A stretch of DNA of 64,000 nt from CAVYXZ01 sp965223835. GTDB lineage: Bacteria > Chloroflexota > Anaerolineae > Aggregatilineales > Phototrophicaceae. Position numbers and translations under genes: made by a program. The stretch covers positions 461,643 through 525,642 of the forward strand of contig OZ245022.1 of NCBI GenBank assembly GCA_965223835.1, given 5' to 3'. Below the pieces are notes generated by a model, which was not told the DNA's origin, did no database searches, and saw nothing but the letters and a program-made list of their open reading frames with translations. Below, one piece after another: positions 63,530 to 64,000 of the stretch; the stretch's first letter is position 1; every line of letters begins with the position of its first letter.

Positions 63530-64000
63530 CAACCTGCCAGCCTTGCAGATGCCGCAGTGCTTGATCGAAACGCGCAAGCCAGGATTCGCTTGCCGCCGCG
63601 TCGATTACTGGCTCATAGGTGTGCCCAACCTCAAGGCGGTCCACGATGGGCGCATCACTGGTCCACAGACCGCCCGCCCGCGCCACCAGGCCACAGACAC
63701 CACTGGTCGTTGCCTGGGCATCTGTTAACACATCGACCGGGCAGCCGAGTAAATCCGCCTGAATTTGCATGAGGGTTTGACAATGAGTCAGCCCACCGTC
63801 GACCCGTAAACGGCTAATTGTAATTCCGGCGTCAGCCTGCATGGCGTTAACGATCTGCGCCACCCGGCCCGCAATGCCTTCCAGCACAGCCCGGATCATT
63901 TGCGCTTTGGTCGTCGCCAGTTCCAGCCCCAGCCACGCGCCGCGACTTTTTCGGTCCCAGTACGGTGCGCCGAGGCCTGCCTGTGCGGGTAGCCACATAA
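63522..64000 (-). CDS. glpK: Glycerol kinase-like FGGY kinase, 3' part only
   Basis: The C-terminal 158 residues are visible; the frame runs off the window edge. LPAQAGLGAPYWDRKSRGAW, MIRAVLEGIAGRVAQIVNAM and LRVDGGLTHCQTLMQIQADL match the C-terminal half of GlpK, including the second ATP-binding GG motif. The downstream FAD enzymes support glycerol rather than another sugar. It is the first visible gene of the operon. Confidence 0.87.
   Translation of the reverse strand, partial: MWLPAQAGLGAPYWDRKSRGAWLGLELATTKAQMIRAVLEGIAGRVAQIVNAMQADAGITISRLRVDGGLTHCQTLMQIQADLLGCPVDVLTDAQATTSGVCGLVARAGGLWTSDAPIVDRLEVGHTYEPVIDAAASESWLARFDQALRHLQGWQVDA

Noticed and set aside
1..64000. CRISPR array, tRNA, rRNA, prophage or defence island
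   Set aside because: No regularly spaced repeats, no cloverleaf or rRNA sequence and no phage structural genes were recognised in reading; the only defence-type hint is the broken nSTAND fragment.

Overview
The window is most likely chromosome from a heterotrophic Chloroflexota bacterium (Anaerolineae-like). This rests on the moderate GC content, the pairing of Dpp/Opp-type and MalFG-type sugar importers with many sugar-acting enzymes, the LacI-sensor/histidine-kinase/AraC hybrid, and the overall flavour of the proteins. It is an inference; there is no rRNA or marker gene here. No tRNA, rRNA or CRISPR array was seen.

Layout. 1-3.7 kb: an HxlR-type regulator (cut by the window edge), a methyltransferase, a short-chain dehydrogenase and a GH4 glycosidase with a phased 10-bp operator-like repeat. 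3.8-6.4 kb: terC and a scrapyard holding a P-type ATPase C-terminal remnant and a chimeric, frameshifted IS630-type transposase. 6.4-20 kb: one long minus-strand operon (read from 20.0 down to 6.4 kb) with an SGNH-like hydrolase, a 1192-aa hybrid sensor/regulator, an OppF-type ATPase carrying a degenerate receiver domain, a family 5 binding protein, a LamG-like plus beta-propeller protein, and DppB, DppC and DppD. 20.3-33.2 kb: a second minus-strand block with a PhyH oxygenase, an esterase, a PQQ-type propeller, a GntR-LacI regulator, a MalEFG-type importer, a GH38-type glycosidase and a ceramidase-like hydrolase.

33.3-35.8 kb: a mobile-element graveyard. It holds an IS982 transposase remnant and an nSTAND NTPase fragment split exactly behind its P-loop by an IS1634-type element with 13-bp inverted ends and a 5-bp target duplication. 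35.8-38.6 kb: a Ca2+-type P-type ATPase. 38.8-50.7 kb: a third importer locus (family 5 binding protein, OppB, OppC, OppD, OppF) followed by an unknown protein, an epimerase, a Gfo/Idh/MocA dehydrogenase and two VCBS/FG-GAP propellers. 50.8-54.7 kb: RpiB and a 2-oxoacid dehydrogenase E1alpha-E1beta-E2 set with no E3. 55-59.3 kb: a plus-strand operon of GntR, SDR, cyclase-family protein, ROK kinase and metallophosphatase. 59.3-64 kb: a secreted duplicated-domain protein with a Met-rich linker, a 46-aa membrane peptide, and a glycerol operon (glpK, a GlpA-like oxidoreductase and a second FAD oxidoreductase).

Main theme: oligosaccharides, perhaps uronate-containing, appear to be imported by three ABC systems and processed in the cytoplasm. 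The most unusual point is that four large beta-propeller proteins, usually exported in other bacteria, lack any visible signal peptide and sit inside the importer operons or next to them. Two of the three importer loci (both Dpp-type) carry FG-GAP propellers; the MalEFG-type block carries the PQQ-type one. Together with the receiver/ABC-ATPase fusion next to a hybrid sensor kinase, this is the best candidate for an undescribed system.
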